From Pacificibacter marinus (GTDB taxonomy: Bacteria > Pseudomonadota > Alphaproteobacteria > Rhodobacterales > Rhodobacteraceae), in assembly GCF_018860505.1 (NCBI RefSeq), contig NZ_JAHKPU010000013.1, forward strand, positions 52,042 through 116,041: 64,000 nt of DNA, given 5' to 3'. This document shows, piece by piece, positions 18,770 to 27,873 of this stretch. A model generated the notes under the pieces. That model saw only the letters and a list, made by a program, of their open reading frames with translations, searched no databases and was not told where the DNA came from. The first letter of the stretch is position 1; each line of letters starts with the position of its first letter. Both the position numbers and the translations under genes were made by a program.

Positions 18770-19852
18770 ATGAAGCACACGACACTTTTTGCTTTGGGTC
18801 TTGTTGCGTCTGCAACAGGCGCAAGCGCAGGCGGCATGGATCGCTCGGGCCAATCCATTGCGCCTATTTTTGAAGACGGAACTTATGTTGAGCTGACCTA
18901 TGGGTCCGTCACGCCAAGCGTGTCAGGGACACTTGGCGTCAGTTCTGGGTCAATGGCCCCCTCCTACAACCTTTTTTCTGGCGCCTATAAACGCGACCTT
19001 TCAGATGTGCTGTCTATGGCACTTATTATTGATCAACCTTTTGGGGCCGATGTGGATTACCCGACAGGCACAGGCTATGCCTTGGCTGGATCAAACGCGA
19101 AGGTGACAACAACAGGTGTCACAGCCTTGCTGCGGTATAAGCTGAGTGATCGTTTTTCTGTTCATGGTGGAATTAAACATCTGACCTCTCACGGCGAAGT
19201 CGAATTGCCATTTGCGGGTTACACCATGTCGACCACCACAGAGTCTGATTGGGGTTATCTTGTTGGGGCGGCTTACGAAATTCCCGATATCGCTTTGCGC
19301 GCATCGCTGACCTATAGTTCCGCAACTGATATCAATTTCACGGCTTCAGAAACACTGTTGGGGGTTGGCTCTGCGGATTCAGCACTGGACGTCACGCTGC
19401 CCCAATCGGTGAACTTCGATTTTCAAACGGGGATCGCTGCAGATACCCTTTTGATGTTTTCGGCCCGCTGGGCTGAATGGACAAGCACCACAATCACGCC
19501 TGCTCTATACACAACCTATGTTGATCCAGGTGAAAATTTGGTGGACCATGATAATGACACCATATCCTATAGTCTTGGCATAGGGCGTCGGTTCAATGAC
19601 AAACTATCTGGGTCTTTGTCCGTGGGCTATGAAAAGACTCACGGCGGGGTGTCCGGAAACCTGTCACCAACAGATGGCTATACCTCTCTCACTGCGGGCC
19701 TCAAATACCAAATCAATGCGCAAACTGCCCTATCTGGCGGCGCTTCATATGTTTGGATCGGCGATACAACCACAAATATCTTAGGCAACACGTCGGATTT
19801 CTCGGACAACACGGCCTTTGGGTTTGGCTTTAAGCTGTCTCACACATTCTAA
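18770..19852 (+). CDS. Outer-membrane FadL/OmpP1-type channel
   Basis: Predicted 14-strand beta-barrel for uptake of hydrophobic compounds such as fatty acids. The 360-residue protein has a clear signal peptide (KHTTLFALGLVASATGASA, cut before GG), then alternating amphipathic strands rich in aromatic and glycine residues, ending in the outer-membrane C-terminal signature FGFKLSHTF with a final Phe. It is shorter than E. coli FadL (about 420 mature residues), as is usual for Rhodobacterales members. A strong GGGAGG site precedes the ATG. Monocistronic: promoter region of about 134 bases upstream and terminator downstream. Substrate is inferred. Confidence 0.87.
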   Translation: MKHTTLFALGLVASATGASAGGMDRSGQSIAPIFEDGTYVELTYGSVTPSVSGTLGVSSGSMAPSYNLFSGAYKRDLSDVLSMALIIDQPFGADVDYPTGTGYALAGSNAKVTTTGVTALLRYKLSDRFSVHGGIKHLTSHGEVELPFAGYTMSTTTESDWGYLVGAAYEIPDIALRASLTYSSATDINFTASETLLGVGSADSALDVTLPQSVNFDFQTGIAADTLLMFSARWAEWTSTTITPALYTTYVDPGENLVDHDNDTISYSLGIGRRFNDKLSGSLSVGYEKTHGGVSGNLSPTDGYTSLTAGLKYQINAQTALSGGASYVWIGDTTTNILGNTSDFSDNTAFGFGFKLSHTF

Positions 19853-19875
19853 ACACACCCGAACACAAAGACATG

Positions 19876-19901
19876 AGGCCCTGCGCGATGCGGGGCCTTT
19901 T
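19876..19901 (+). terminator. Intrinsic terminator after the FadL-like gene
   Basis: AGGCCC pairs with GGGCCT, with an inner GC/GC extension, followed by TTTTCG. Confidence 0.75.
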
Positions 19902-20014
19902 CGCATTTGACAGACATATGTATCAATTTTTGTGATGGCAATTTGCACAATTTCCGGTTTGCCAATGCGGCCTGTCAAAGCCACTGTCGCGCAATACATT
20001 CAAAGGACAGGCCA

Positions 20015-20935
20015 ATGGCTCCACAAAAAGTAATTTCTCTGTCGGCATGGATCGGTCTTGGACTTATGGGGCTGTTTTGGGGCGGGTCATTTTTGTCGAT
20101 TGAATTGATGTTGCGTCAAATGCCTTTCGAAACGTTGGTCGCTCTGCGCATTTCTGGCGGCGCAGTGGCGCTTTGGACCTATGTGTTGATACGTGGTTAT
20201 GACATACCGCGCGCCCCGCGCATTTGGATATCCTTTTTGCTCATCGGATTCATCAACGTGGCCATGCCATTTGGTCTGATCACTTGGGGACAGCAATATA
20301 TTCCTTCGGGGCTTGCAGGGATTTTGAATGCCTCAACAGCCCTGTTTGGCCCTATTGTGGCGACACTTGTCTTTGCGGATGAACGGCTTGGCATGCGCAA
20401 AGCCGTCGGAGTGTTGTTTGGCTTTTTCGGCGTTGCCACTGTGATCGGGCTGAATGCGATCCTCAGTTTTGATCTAACATCCGCAGGCCAACTTGCGCTG
20501 CTAGGCGCGGGCATTTGCTACGCCATTGGCGCCAGTTCAGTGCGTGTCCATTTAACGGGCATCCCCCTAGAGGTTTCAGCGGCAGGTATGATCGGCGGCG
20601 GTGCGATGTGGATGGTTCCAGTGGCGCTTTACATGCACGGAATACCTGAGTTTGCCAGTTTCAACAGCACCACCTTAGGCGCTTGGGCTTATGTTTCGCT
20701 GATTTCCACTGGGCTTGCCTATTTGATTTTGTTCTATGTGATCAAATCAGCAGGTTCAGGAAACGCCACGCTGGTCACTTTGGTCGCCGCCCCTGTATCG
20801 GTGATTTTGGGCGCTGTGGTGCTGAACGAAACCCTACATTTCGAAGCCTACATCGGCTTTACGCTGATCGCCTTGGGGCTTTTGATCATCGATGGGCGTC
20901 TTATTCGGCGATTGGGATTTAAAAGCCTCGCATAA
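20015..20935 (+). CDS. EamA/DMT family exporter (second of two)
   Basis: A 306-residue inner-membrane protein with about ten helices and two EamA repeats. Motifs include GLGLMGLFWGGSFLSIELML at the N-terminus, GQQYIPSGLAGILNASTALF and TLVTLVAAPVSVILGAVVLNE near the end, typical of RhaT/YdcZ-like DMT exporters. It differs clearly from the gene at 17754, so this is not a recent duplication. The ATG at 20015 follows AAAGGA. Substrate unknown. Confidence 0.88.
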   Translation: MAPQKVISLSAWIGLGLMGLFWGGSFLSIELMLRQMPFETLVALRISGGAVALWTYVLIRGYDIPRAPRIWISFLLIGFINVAMPFGLITWGQQYIPSGLAGILNASTALFGPIVATLVFADERLGMRKAVGVLFGFFGVATVIGLNAILSFDLTSAGQLALLGAGICYAIGASSVRVHLTGIPLEVSAAGMIGGGAMWMVPVALYMHGIPEFASFNSTTLGAWAYVSLISTGLAYLILFYVIKSAGSGNATLVTLVAAPVSVILGAVVLNETLHFEAYIGFTLIALGLLIIDGRLIRRLGFKSLA

Positions 20936-21023
20936 CTGAGGTCTGTATCCGCCGCCCTCTTGATCCTCTGAGCTCTGCGTGGCACTCAAGACAAAGCTAA
21001 GCGTTGCGCGAAAAGGACAGCTG

Positions 21024-21893
21024 ATGATCTATGAAAACAGTGAGGCTTGGTTTGCCAGCCCGCACAAACGTGTGGTGTTTTTCGCCATGTCTGGCTTGGG
21101 CAAAACCCACATGTCCAGTATGTTGCGCGCCACAGGTCAGTGGTATCACTATTCCATCGATTACCGGATCGGCACGCGCTATTTGAATGAGGCGATTGAC
21201 GACAATCTCAAACGACTGGCGATGAAAGAACCCTATTTGCGCGAGTTGATTTTGTCTGACAGCATCCGCATCAAAGCCAATTTGAGCTTTGAAAACCTTT
21301 CGCCTGTTTCAGGGTATTTGGGCCAGCCGGGGAACGAGACTTTAGGCGGCTTGCCTATTTCCGAATATCGCCGCCGCCAAGAACAGTTCCGCGTTGCCGA
21401 AATAGCCGCATTGATGGACACTGGTGTGTTTCTGGAAAAATCGCAAAACCTATACGATTACCCTAACTTTGTCTGCGATACAGGCGGGTCTATCGTTGAA
21501 TGGGCGGACCCTAATAACCCAGACGATCCGATCTTAAAAACGCTGTCCGAGCAGGCCTTGCTGGTCTGGATCAAAGGCGCAGACGCGCATACGGACGAAT
21601 TGATCCGCCGTTTCAACACCGCACCCAAACCTATGGCTTACCGGCCAGAGTTTTTGACCGACTGTTGGGAAGACTTCATCGAAGAAAATGGCGTGACAGA
21701 AGATCGCGTAAACCCCTATGATTTCATTCGATATTCATACAAACGGTCGATGATTTCGCGTCAGCCGCGTTATGCCAAAATGGCCGAATGGGGCGTGACT
21801 GTTGATGCTGGCGTTATGGGGGCAGCGAAAACTGCAGACGATTTTGCCGCGATCATTGGCACTGCGCTTGATGAAAAAGCCGCGAACACCTAA
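21024..21893 (+). CDS. P-loop ATPase/kinase-like conserved protein
   Basis: A 289-residue cytoplasmic protein with a Walker A motif of the form AMSGLGKTH (A-x4-GKT) at about residues 24-32, right after the strand KRVVFF. This is where nucleotide kinases and small P-loop ATPases carry it. Further conserved-looking pieces are NFVCDTGGSIVEW, which may act as Walker B, and ALLVWIKGADAHTDEL. No domain of known function is recognised. The ATG at 21024 follows AAAAGGACAG. It lies 48 bases before metA on the same strand. A role in nucleotide-dependent phosphorylation or regulation is only inferred. Confidence 0.72.
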   Translation: MIYENSEAWFASPHKRVVFFAMSGLGKTHMSSMLRATGQWYHYSIDYRIGTRYLNEAIDDNLKRLAMKEPYLRELILSDSIRIKANLSFENLSPVSGYLGQPGNETLGGLPISEYRRRQEQFRVAEIAALMDTGVFLEKSQNLYDYPNFVCDTGGSIVEWADPNNPDDPILKTLSEQALLVWIKGADAHTDELIRRFNTAPKPMAYRPEFLTDCWEDFIEENGVTEDRVNPYDFIRYSYKRSMISRQPRYAKMAEWGVTVDAGVMGAAKTADDFAAIIGTALDEKAANT

Positions 21894-21941
21894 ATACACA
21901 GGCCCACTCTTTGCGCCTCACCTGTACAGAAAGCCGATCCA

Positions 21942-22865
21942 ATGCCCATCACCTTGCCAGAAACCCTACCCGCCTTTGATGTCCTGTCGGCAGAGGGCGT
22001 TATGGTTATGGGGCTTGGGCGCGCTCAGACGCAAGAAATTCGCCCATTGCGCATTGCTTTGCTCAACCTGATGCCGAAGAAAATTCAAACTGAAAACCAA
22101 TTTGCACGTCTGATCGGTGCGACACCGTTACAGATTGATTTTCAACTGATCCGGATGAGTGAACACCAAACCAAAAACACCGCCGCGGAACATATGGCGC
22201 AGTTTTATCGCCCTTTTGATGAGGTCAAAGCCTCAGGCGAAAAATTTGACGGCCTGATCATCACTGGCGCCCCGATTGAACATCTGACCTTTGACGACGT
22301 GACCTATTGGGGGGAACTCCAAGAGGTGTTCGACTGGACCCAAACCCATGTGCATTCCACATTTGGCGTGTGCTGGGGCGGCATGGCGATGATCAATTAC
22401 TTCCATGGCGTCAAAAAACACATCTTAGACACCAAAGCCTTTGGCCTGTTTAGACAAAACAACCTCGCCCCCTCCTCACCGTATTTACGTGGATTTTCGG
22501 ACGAATGCTTTATTCCAGTCAGCCGCTGGACCGAAATGCGTATGTCAGAGATTGAAGCCGTCCCCGGCTTGGTGCCTTTGCTCGGCTCAGATGAAACTGG
22601 GCCATGTCTTGTCCAAGACACCGATCACCGTGCGCTCTATATCTTCAATCACTTCGAATATGACACAGACACGCTGCACGAAGAGCTGATGCGCGATAAG
22701 CAATCCGGCAAGCCCATACTTTTGCCGCAAAATTATTATCATAATGATGACCCGAGCCAACGGCCTGTGAACAGATGGCGGTCTCACGCGCATTTGCTTT
22801 ACGGCAATTGGATCAATGAAATTTATCAATCGACTCATTATGATTTGGAAAAAATAGGTGCTTAG
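21942..22865 (+). CDS. metA: Homoserine O-acyltransferase MetA, predicted acetyl-CoA specific
   Basis: First committed step of methionine synthesis. The 307-residue protein is of the MetA (glutamine amidotransferase-like) family: [17 protein letters not shown] near residue 42, the nucleophile Cys144 in [17 protein letters not shown], and the C-terminal HFEYD and [12 protein letters not shown]. In this family residue 111 decides the acyl donor (Gly for succinyl-CoA, Glu for acetyl-CoA). The aligned position here is Glu113 in TGAPIEHL, so acetyl-CoA is predicted. No SAM riboswitch could fit in the 48-base upstream gap. The stop overlaps the next gene. Confidence 0.93.
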   Translation: MPITLPETLPAFDVLSAEGVMVMGLGRAQTQEIRPLRIALLNLMPKKIQTENQFARLIGATPLQIDFQLIRMSEHQTKNTAAEHMAQFYRPFDEVKASGEKFDGLIITGAPIEHLTFDDVTYWGELQEVFDWTQTHVHSTFGVCWGGMAMINYFHGVKKHILDTKAFGLFRQNNLAPSSPYLRGFSDECFIPVSRWTEMRMSEIEAVPGLVPLLGSDETGPCLVQDTDHRALYIFNHFEYDTDTLHEELMRDKQSGKPILLPQNYYHNDDPSQRPVNRWRSHAHLLYGNWINEIYQSTHYDLEKIGA

Positions 22866-23805
22866 CACAGTCATCATTCTTATTTTGACCACTGCTGTAA
22901 CACTAACTCTCGCGCAATACCGTCGGCGGCATGCAGAACGTCTTGCCCCTATGCGCGGGCAGTTGGTGACTGGCCGTGGCGGCGCAACCATTCACGTGGA
23001 AACATATGGTCCTTCGCGCGCGCAGCCTTTGATCTTGATCCATGGCATGTCTGGGTCAACCTACGATATGACCCACAGCTTGCTGCCAGAGATTGAAAAC
23101 GAGTTTCGTGTCTATGTTATTGACCGCCCAGGGTTTGGGCATTCTCCAATGCTTGAACATGGTGAAGACCTGATTTCACAAGCCCGTGCCATACGCGAGG
23201 CTGTGTTTGCCCTCGACAGTCGTAAACCGATTGTTTTGGGCCATTCTTATGGTGGAGCCGTGGCACTTGCGATGGCACTTGATGCGCCTGAATCTCTCGC
23301 AGCGCTTGTGCTTTTGTCCTCCCCCAGTCAACACTGGGACGCTGCGCCAGAAATGTTATATCGCCTTTTGACAACGCCTGTCATCGGCCCCATTGCCGCT
23401 TGGTTGATCGCAGCTTACGTGCCCAATTCCTATATCCACGCGCAAGTGAAAGATGTTTTCGCCCCGCAACCTATGCCTGACGGGTATATAAAGACCTACC
23501 AACCGCTCATCGCGCTACGCCCAAGCACGTTTTTGCTAAACGCGCGTCAACGGCTTGCCCTGAAAGCACAGCTGACCGACATGGCATTGCGCTACCCAAC
23601 AATAGGTCTGCCCGTTGAAAGCCTACACGGCACAGCCGACCTCACAGTACCGCACCTCATCCATGCCATTCCTTTGGACACTCAAATGCAGGTCAACCAC
23701 TTGGTGGAGCTTGGCGGCATCGGCCATATGCCACATCATTGCGCCTTAGAGGATGTAGAAAATGCCATCCATCGGGCTGCATCGCGCGCCGCATTGAATT
23801 CATAG
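22858..23805 (+). CDS. Membrane-anchored alpha/beta hydrolase
   Basis: A 315-residue alpha/beta-hydrolase. It starts with a hydrophobic anchor ([18 protein letters not shown]), then the oxyanion region [13 protein letters not shown], the nucleophile elbow [10 protein letters not shown] with catalytic Ser, an acid in HGTADLTVP, and the His in GGIGHMPHH. The start is a GTG at 22858 that overlaps the last 8 bases of metA, indicating translational coupling. Substrate unknown; co-transcription with metA does not by itself imply a role in methionine synthesis. Confidence 0.88.
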   Translation: MLSTVIILILTTAVTLTLAQYRRRHAERLAPMRGQLVTGRGGATIHVETYGPSRAQPLILIHGMSGSTYDMTHSLLPEIENEFRVYVIDRPGFGHSPMLEHGEDLISQARAIREAVFALDSRKPIVLGHSYGGAVALAMALDAPESLAALVLLSSPSQHWDAAPEMLYRLLTTPVIGPIAAWLIAAYVPNSYIHAQVKDVFAPQPMPDGYIKTYQPLIALRPSTFLLNARQRLALKAQLTDMALRYPTIGLPVESLHGTADLTVPHLIHAIPLDTQMQVNHLVELGGIGHMPHHCALEDVENAIHRAASRAALNS

Positions 23806-23898
23806 GATAGCTTCTTTTGGCTGCGGCTCATTGCGCTGCCCACTCAAACGTCCCATATTAAGAAAAACAAAGCCAAAATCATACGTATGAGGCAATCT

Positions 23899-24783
23899 AT
23901 GACCGAGTTACCTTTTGAAGGCGGCATCTCTAAATTCTACACCACCGAAGCCCCTGCTGACATTCGCAAAGCAGTCGAACAGGGTGGTAAAAAAGACATT
24001 TTGTCCCCAAGCTACCCTTACGACAAATGGATGAAAAAATCCAAATACGAAGACGAAATCAATGCGCTGCAACGCGAGTTGGTAAAGTTTTTAAGCGATG
24101 TGAACACCACAGGTAAACGCGTGGTTGTGGTTTTTGAAGGCCGTGATGCGGCGGGCAAAGGCGGCACGATCAAGCGGTTCCGCGAAAACCTGAACCCGCG
24201 TTCAACGCGGGTCGTGGCCTTGCCAAAACCCTCGGATCGCGAAAGTGGTGAATGGTATTTTCAGCGCTATATCAAACACCTACCGACGCAAGGTGAAGTG
24301 GTTTTATTTGATCGCTCTTGGTACAATCGCGGCGTTGTGGAAAAGGTGTTTGGCTTTTGCAGTGATGCCGAACGCAGGCATTTTTTCAATCAAGTGCCCG
24401 CGTTCGAACAGATGCTCATCGATGATGGAATTCTGCTGTTCAAAGTCTGGTTGAACGTTGGGCGTGCAGAACAATTGCGCCGTTTTCTAGACCGAGAAAA
24501 AGATGAGCTGAAGCAATGGAAGCTGTCTGGCATTGACGTCAAAGGCTTGTCCAAATGGGACGCCTATACGGACGCAATCACTGAAACGTTAAAGCGCACG
24601 CACAGCGATACAGCCCCTTGGACGGTTGTGCGCTCTGACGATAAATACCGCGCGCGCCTGAACGCCATTCGCGCAGTGTTGAGCCAAATTGAATATAAGG
24701 ACAAAGATGTCGACGTCGCCCATGCGCCGGACGCGAAAATCACTGGTGGGCCTGAGATGTTGGACACGGGATCCGAAACCTAA
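23899..24783 (+). CDS. ppk2: Polyphosphate kinase 2
   Basis: Family enzymes transfer phosphate between polyphosphate and nucleotides. The 294-residue protein has the PPK2 Walker [18 protein letters not shown], the lid region [18 protein letters not shown], and Walker [15 protein letters not shown]. The single PPK2 domain with a short N-terminal arm ([17 protein letters not shown]) resembles class I PPK2, which favours nucleoside diphosphates; the subclass is an inference. The ATG at 23899 is preferred over 23887 because GAGG lies 8 bases before it. Its stop overlaps the ATG of the tetR gene by one base. Confidence 0.93.
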   Translation: MTELPFEGGISKFYTTEAPADIRKAVEQGGKKDILSPSYPYDKWMKKSKYEDEINALQRELVKFLSDVNTTGKRVVVVFEGRDAAGKGGTIKRFRENLNPRSTRVVALPKPSDRESGEWYFQRYIKHLPTQGEVVLFDRSWYNRGVVEKVFGFCSDAERRHFFNQVPAFEQMLIDDGILLFKVWLNVGRAEQLRRFLDREKDELKQWKLSGIDVKGLSKWDAYTDAITETLKRTHSDTAPWTVVRSDDKYRARLNAIRAVLSQIEYKDKDVDVAHAPDAKITGGPEMLDTGSET

Positions 24784-25400
24784 TGGCAAAGCGTGGCTAC
24801 CATCACGGCAATCTACGCCAAGCGCTTGTGGATGCGGCCTTGACCTTGATCGAGGCCAAAGGCCCGACAGGATTTACCCTGTCCGAGGCTGCGAAAACGG
24901 CGGGCGTAACCCCCGCTGCGGTCTATCGCCATTTTGAGGGCCGCGAGGATTTGATCGCTGAAATCGCCCGCCAAGGCTATGAAGTTTTCGCCGATTTGCT
25001 TGAATACGCGTATGAAAAAGGCCTGCCGTCGGATCGTGAGGCATTTGAAGCAACGGGACGCGCCTATTTGGCTTTTGCCCGCAAATATCCCGGTCACTAT
25101 GTGGCGATGTTTGAAAGTGGCGTTTCGATCCAACGCACGCCTGAACTCTATCAAGTGTCATCACGTGCATTGGGTGTATTGGAAAAATCTGCTGCGAAAT
25201 TATCAGAACATATTCCAGCGGACAGGCGCCCGCCTCCGCAGATGTTTGCCGCGCATATTTGGGCAATGAGCCACGGCGTGGTGGAACTGTTTGCCCGCAA
25301 TTCACCAGGCAGCAAAAGCCCCTTCCCGCCTGAAGATTTACTAGAGACAGGCATCGGAATTTATCTGCGCGGGCTTGGACTTATTCCAGCCGACGAGTGA
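24783..25400 (+). CDS. TetR/AcrR family regulator
   Basis: A 205-residue repressor-type protein. The N-terminal helix-turn-helix (residues about 8-55) reads GNLRQALVDAALTLIEAKG and LSEAAKTAGVTPAAVYRHF. The C-terminal ligand domain resembles the WHG subgroup (HIWAMSHGVVELFARN). TAATG overlap with ppk2 implies one transcript, so it may respond to or influence polyphosphate metabolism; no target or ligand can be seen. Confidence 0.88.
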   Translation: MAKRGYHHGNLRQALVDAALTLIEAKGPTGFTLSEAAKTAGVTPAAVYRHFEGREDLIAEIARQGYEVFADLLEYAYEKGLPSDREAFEATGRAYLAFARKYPGHYVAMFESGVSIQRTPELYQVSSRALGVLEKSAAKLSEHIPADRRPPPQMFAAHIWAMSHGVVELFARNSPGSKSPFPPEDLLETGIGIYLRGLGLIPADE

Positions 25401-25404
25401 GACT

Positions 25405-25448
25405 TAACCTCACCCATCTGCATTTTATCACAGCCTTAGGTGAGGTTA
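25405..25448. repeat. Ten-base perfect inverted repeat between converging genes
   Basis: TAACCTCACC (25405-25414) and GGTGAGGTTA (25439-25448) are perfect complements with a 24-base loop. The structure starts 5 bases after the tetR gene and includes the last codons of the GSCFA gene. It could act as a two-way terminator, though no T-run follows on the plus strand. Confidence 0.45.
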
Positions 25449-26395
25449 TATGCGCTCAAAAACACAGACATGACACGATCCACCATCTGTGGTGCCACGC
25501 TGCGCAAATTAGCCTCAAAGGCAGGAATATCTTGCGCCCATGTGGTGACCAATTCATAGGATGGAAAATAGTCTATCGCACTGTTTTCATTGGTCATTTC
25601 GCCCGCCGCAGCACGCAAAACCGCTTTGGAATAGGTCGTCGCCGCCAAGACATGCTCATTTGATGCCGTAGCCGTCAAGGGTACGGGCGAGACGGTAAAA
25701 AGCAATTTCATATGGGGGTTTACCGCAGTGAGCGCGCTGTAGATCGCTTCTAAATCCCCCACGAGTTCATCAAAAGCAAAGTTGTGAAAACGGTAGCGTG
25801 CGGAGTCATAATCCCCCGCAATCACACCGGGCGCCAGCGCCATCACACGCCCCGCTTGGTCATCTATCCACGCCTCGGTTAACCCTAAGGTGAACACGAA
25901 GATATCAGTATCCACCAGCATTTGCCGCACACAAGCCAAATGCGCGCGGCGTTGATCCATCGCGGCACTCAGGCTTACAAATCCGTCGGGCTCGATCCCA
26001 GGGCGCAGCGCATCGAAAAAGCGATCTTCTTTTTGCCAAAACAGATCTTCATGCACTCTGTCTTGCGCCGCATCACCCAGCAATTCACGCAACTGACGCG
26101 GCGTATAAATATTGCCGTAACGCGCAGAATAGATGCCATAGCCAAGGCGTTTCGCATCATCTGCGCTCAGGCTCGCCGGTGCAGGCTCGGCATCAAGCAC
26201 CGTCATGCCCTGCCCTTTGAGCTTGCAGCCAATATGCTGTGCAAAACAGCTGCCTGCTGTTGCGATAGTCGTCTTATCCGAGATTTCAAATTTCGGTGTG
26301 AACACGTCAGGCCAGAGCGTTTTGTCTGTTTCCACAACACCGCTGCGCCAATAGGCCTCATCAGACAGATTTGAATAATGGGATGTCACTGCCAA
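25436..26395 (-). CDS. GSCFA domain protein
   Basis: A 319-residue protein of the GSCFA family (SGNH/GDSL hydrolase-like). The name-giving motif is TAGSCFAQHIGCKL at about residues 45-60. Later YGNIYTPRQLRELL, FVFTLGLTEAWID and LLFTVSPVPLTATAS follow, all family hallmarks. Biochemical function is not established; relatives are linked to surface polysaccharide modification. The frame begins with TTG at 26395 after GGAG, with an in-frame GTG six bases later as alternative. It converges with the tetR gene. Confidence 0.85.
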   Translation of the reverse strand: MAVTSHYSNLSDEAYWRSGVVETDKTLWPDVFTPKFEISDKTTIATAGSCFAQHIGCKLKGQGMTVLDAEPAPASLSADDAKRLGYGIYSARYGNIYTPRQLRELLGDAAQDRVHEDLFWQKEDRFFDALRPGIEPDGFVSLSAAMDQRRAHLACVRQMLVDTDIFVFTLGLTEAWIDDQAGRVMALAPGVIAGDYDSARYRFHNFAFDELVGDLEAIYSALTAVNPHMKLLFTVSPVPLTATASNEHVLAATTYSKAVLRAAAGEMTNENSAIDYFPSYELVTTWAQDIPAFEANLRSVAPQMVDRVMSVFLSAYNLT

Positions 26396-26482
26396 ATTGC
26401 TCCGGTTCGATTGTAACGACTATGCAACGCATCATTGATCATGCCAAGAGGCGGTTCTTGTTTGCCACCAAAGCACCAATAG

Positions 26483-26510
26483 AAAAAGGCCGCCCAAAGG
26501 CGACCTTTTG
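26483..26510 (-). terminator. Intrinsic terminator of the rplM-rpsI operon
   Basis: On the minus strand AAAGGTCGCC pairs with GGCGGCCTTT around TTTG and runs into TTTTTC, 45 bases after the rpsI stop. Confidence 0.85.
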
Positions 26511-26554
26511 AAACTTTATATAGCCAAGGACATAAGGCCCAAGACCAAAAGCGA

Positions 26555-27037
26555 TTAACGCTTTGAGAACTGGAAAGAACGACGCGCTTTGCGCTTACCG
26601 AATTTCTTACGCTCAACAACACGCGAGTCACGTGTCAAGAAGCCAGCCGCTTTCAAAGCACCGCGCAACTCAGGTGTGTAGAGTTGCAAAGCTTTGGAAA
26701 TACCGTGCTTAACCGCACCAGCTTGACCAGACAAACCGCCACCTTTGACAGTTGCGAAAACGTCGAATTCGCCTTCAACACCAGCAACGGTAAATGGCTG
26801 ACGCAAGATCATTTGCAACACAGGGCGCGCAAAGTATTTGTCTTGGTCTTTACCGTTCACGACAACTTTGCCGGAACCCGCTTTGATCCAAACGCGTGCA
26901 ACCGCATCTTTACGTTTGCCAGTGGCGTAAGCACGACCAAGCGCGTCACGAACAGGCTCGCGTGGGGCTGCAACTTCTACAACTGCTTCACCAGCAACGT
27001 CGTTAAGCTCTTCCAATGATTTGATTTCATCAGTCAT
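26555..27037 (-). CDS. rpsI: 30S ribosomal protein S9
   Basis: Small-subunit protein contacting P-site tRNA through its C-terminal tail. The 160-residue form has an acidic N-terminal extension (about residues 1-30, typical of alphaproteobacteria), the core [18 protein letters not shown], then [19 protein letters not shown], and ends in the universal [16 protein letters not shown]. It begins two bases after rplM, the standard rplM-rpsI operon. Confidence 0.97.
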   Translation of the reverse strand: MTDEIKSLEELNDVAGEAVVEVAAPREPVRDALGRAYATGKRKDAVARVWIKAGSGKVVVNGKDQDKYFARPVLQMILRQPFTVAGVEGEFDVFATVKGGGLSGQAGAVKHGISKALQLYTPELRGALKAAGFLTRDSRVVERKKFGKRKARRSFQFSKR

Positions 27038-27039
27038 GA

Positions 27040-27504
27040 TTATGCGCTCCGAGTGTTTTTAGAGTTCATGGACTTAACGTCTAGAACTTCTGGGTTCTGA
27101 GCTTCATGTGGGTGCTCTGTGCCAGCGTAAACACGCAGGTTCGTCATTTGCTGACGAGACAGTTTACCACCTGGAAGCATACGCTGAACAGCTTTGGTCA
27201 CAACACGCTCTGGGTGTTTGCCATCAAGGATTTGTTCCATAGAACGCTGCTTGATGCCACCTGGGTGACCTGTGTGCCAGTAGAACAATTTGTCGGTGCG
27301 TTTTTTACCGGTGAGCTGGATTTTGTCAGCGTTCACGATAATAACGTTATCACCCATGTCCATGGACGGTGTGAAAGATGGCTTGTGTTTGCCACGAAGA
27401 CGCATAGCGACGATAGATGCAAGACGGCCAAGAACAACGCCTTCAGCGTCGATGATGATCCATTTTTTGTCTATGTCCGCAGGCGTAGCGGAGAAAGTTT
27501 TCAT
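27040..27504 (-). CDS. rplM: 50S ribosomal protein L13
   Basis: Large-subunit protein of 154 residues. Seen: [36 protein letters not shown], the [12 protein letters not shown] core and [19 protein letters not shown], then the [16 protein letters not shown] tail. The ATG at 27504 is chosen because MKTFSATP is the family N-terminus and AAGGG precedes it; the 30-codon upstream extension is not coding. It is the first gene of the rplM-rpsI operon and diverges from icd. Confidence 0.97.
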   Translation of the reverse strand: MKTFSATPADIDKKWIIIDAEGVVLGRLASIVAMRLRGKHKPSFTPSMDMGDNVIIVNADKIQLTGKKRTDKLFYWHTGHPGGIKQRSMEQILDGKHPERVVTKAVQRMLPGGKLSRQQMTNLRVYAGTEHPHEAQNPEVLDVKSMNSKNTRSA

Positions 27505-27873
27505 AGGACTACCCTTAAAAGGTCGAGAATTCAGATTGGGGTGTTCTATAGGTTTGGCGAACGCAGTCAAGGGGCACAAAATCAAATTAATCATTACAAA
27601 ACAAGATGTTATAAAATAGGTATTATTTTACCCCACATAACCTCAACTAATTTCAACATCAAATCGGCCCAAAACGTTACTAAACGACATTTGTGCGCCA
27701 AAAAGTCAAAATCATTTCTTTACAATCATAGATTAGCACCGAAACACAACCAATGCACAATAGAGTGGCACAAGGTGAATAGATTTGGTATACAAAGGTA
27801 TACACCATTCACTTTCCACTCAAAACGGTCTACGAATATTACAAATGACCCCAGACCTTTCAGGAGCCTGTCG
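27505..27873. other. rplM/icd divergent intergenic region
   Basis: 369 bases, strongly AT-rich at its centre, without a supported gene. It must hold the ribosomal-protein promoter (left part) and the icd promoter (right part), together with the nested inverted repeat described next. A frame running antisense to rplM and continuing into icd is open, but it carries no recognisable protein content. Confidence 0.6.
27763..27821. promoter_or_regulatory. Nested inverted repeat upstream of icd
   Basis: Three pairs of arms are nested: GAGTGG/CCACTC (27763, 27816), GTGAAT/ATTCAC (27775, 27807), and two GTATAC palindromes (27788, 27798). The inner part also reads as a direct repeat, GGTATAC-AAA-GGTATAC. 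It ends 52 bases before the icd ATG, so it overlaps or adjoins the expected promoter. TGGTATAC resembles half-sites of GntR-type regulators, but no assignment is made. Confidence 0.5.

Noticed and set aside
21894..21941. SAM-II riboswitch before metA
   Set aside because: The gap to the previous gene is only 48 bases and lacks the conserved pseudoknot sequences.
27106..27873. Long open frame antisense to rplM that continues in frame into icd
   Set aside because: It is the reverse complement of a highly conserved ribosomal gene plus AT-rich spacer. The icd start at 27874 has its own ribosome site and matches the family N-terminus.
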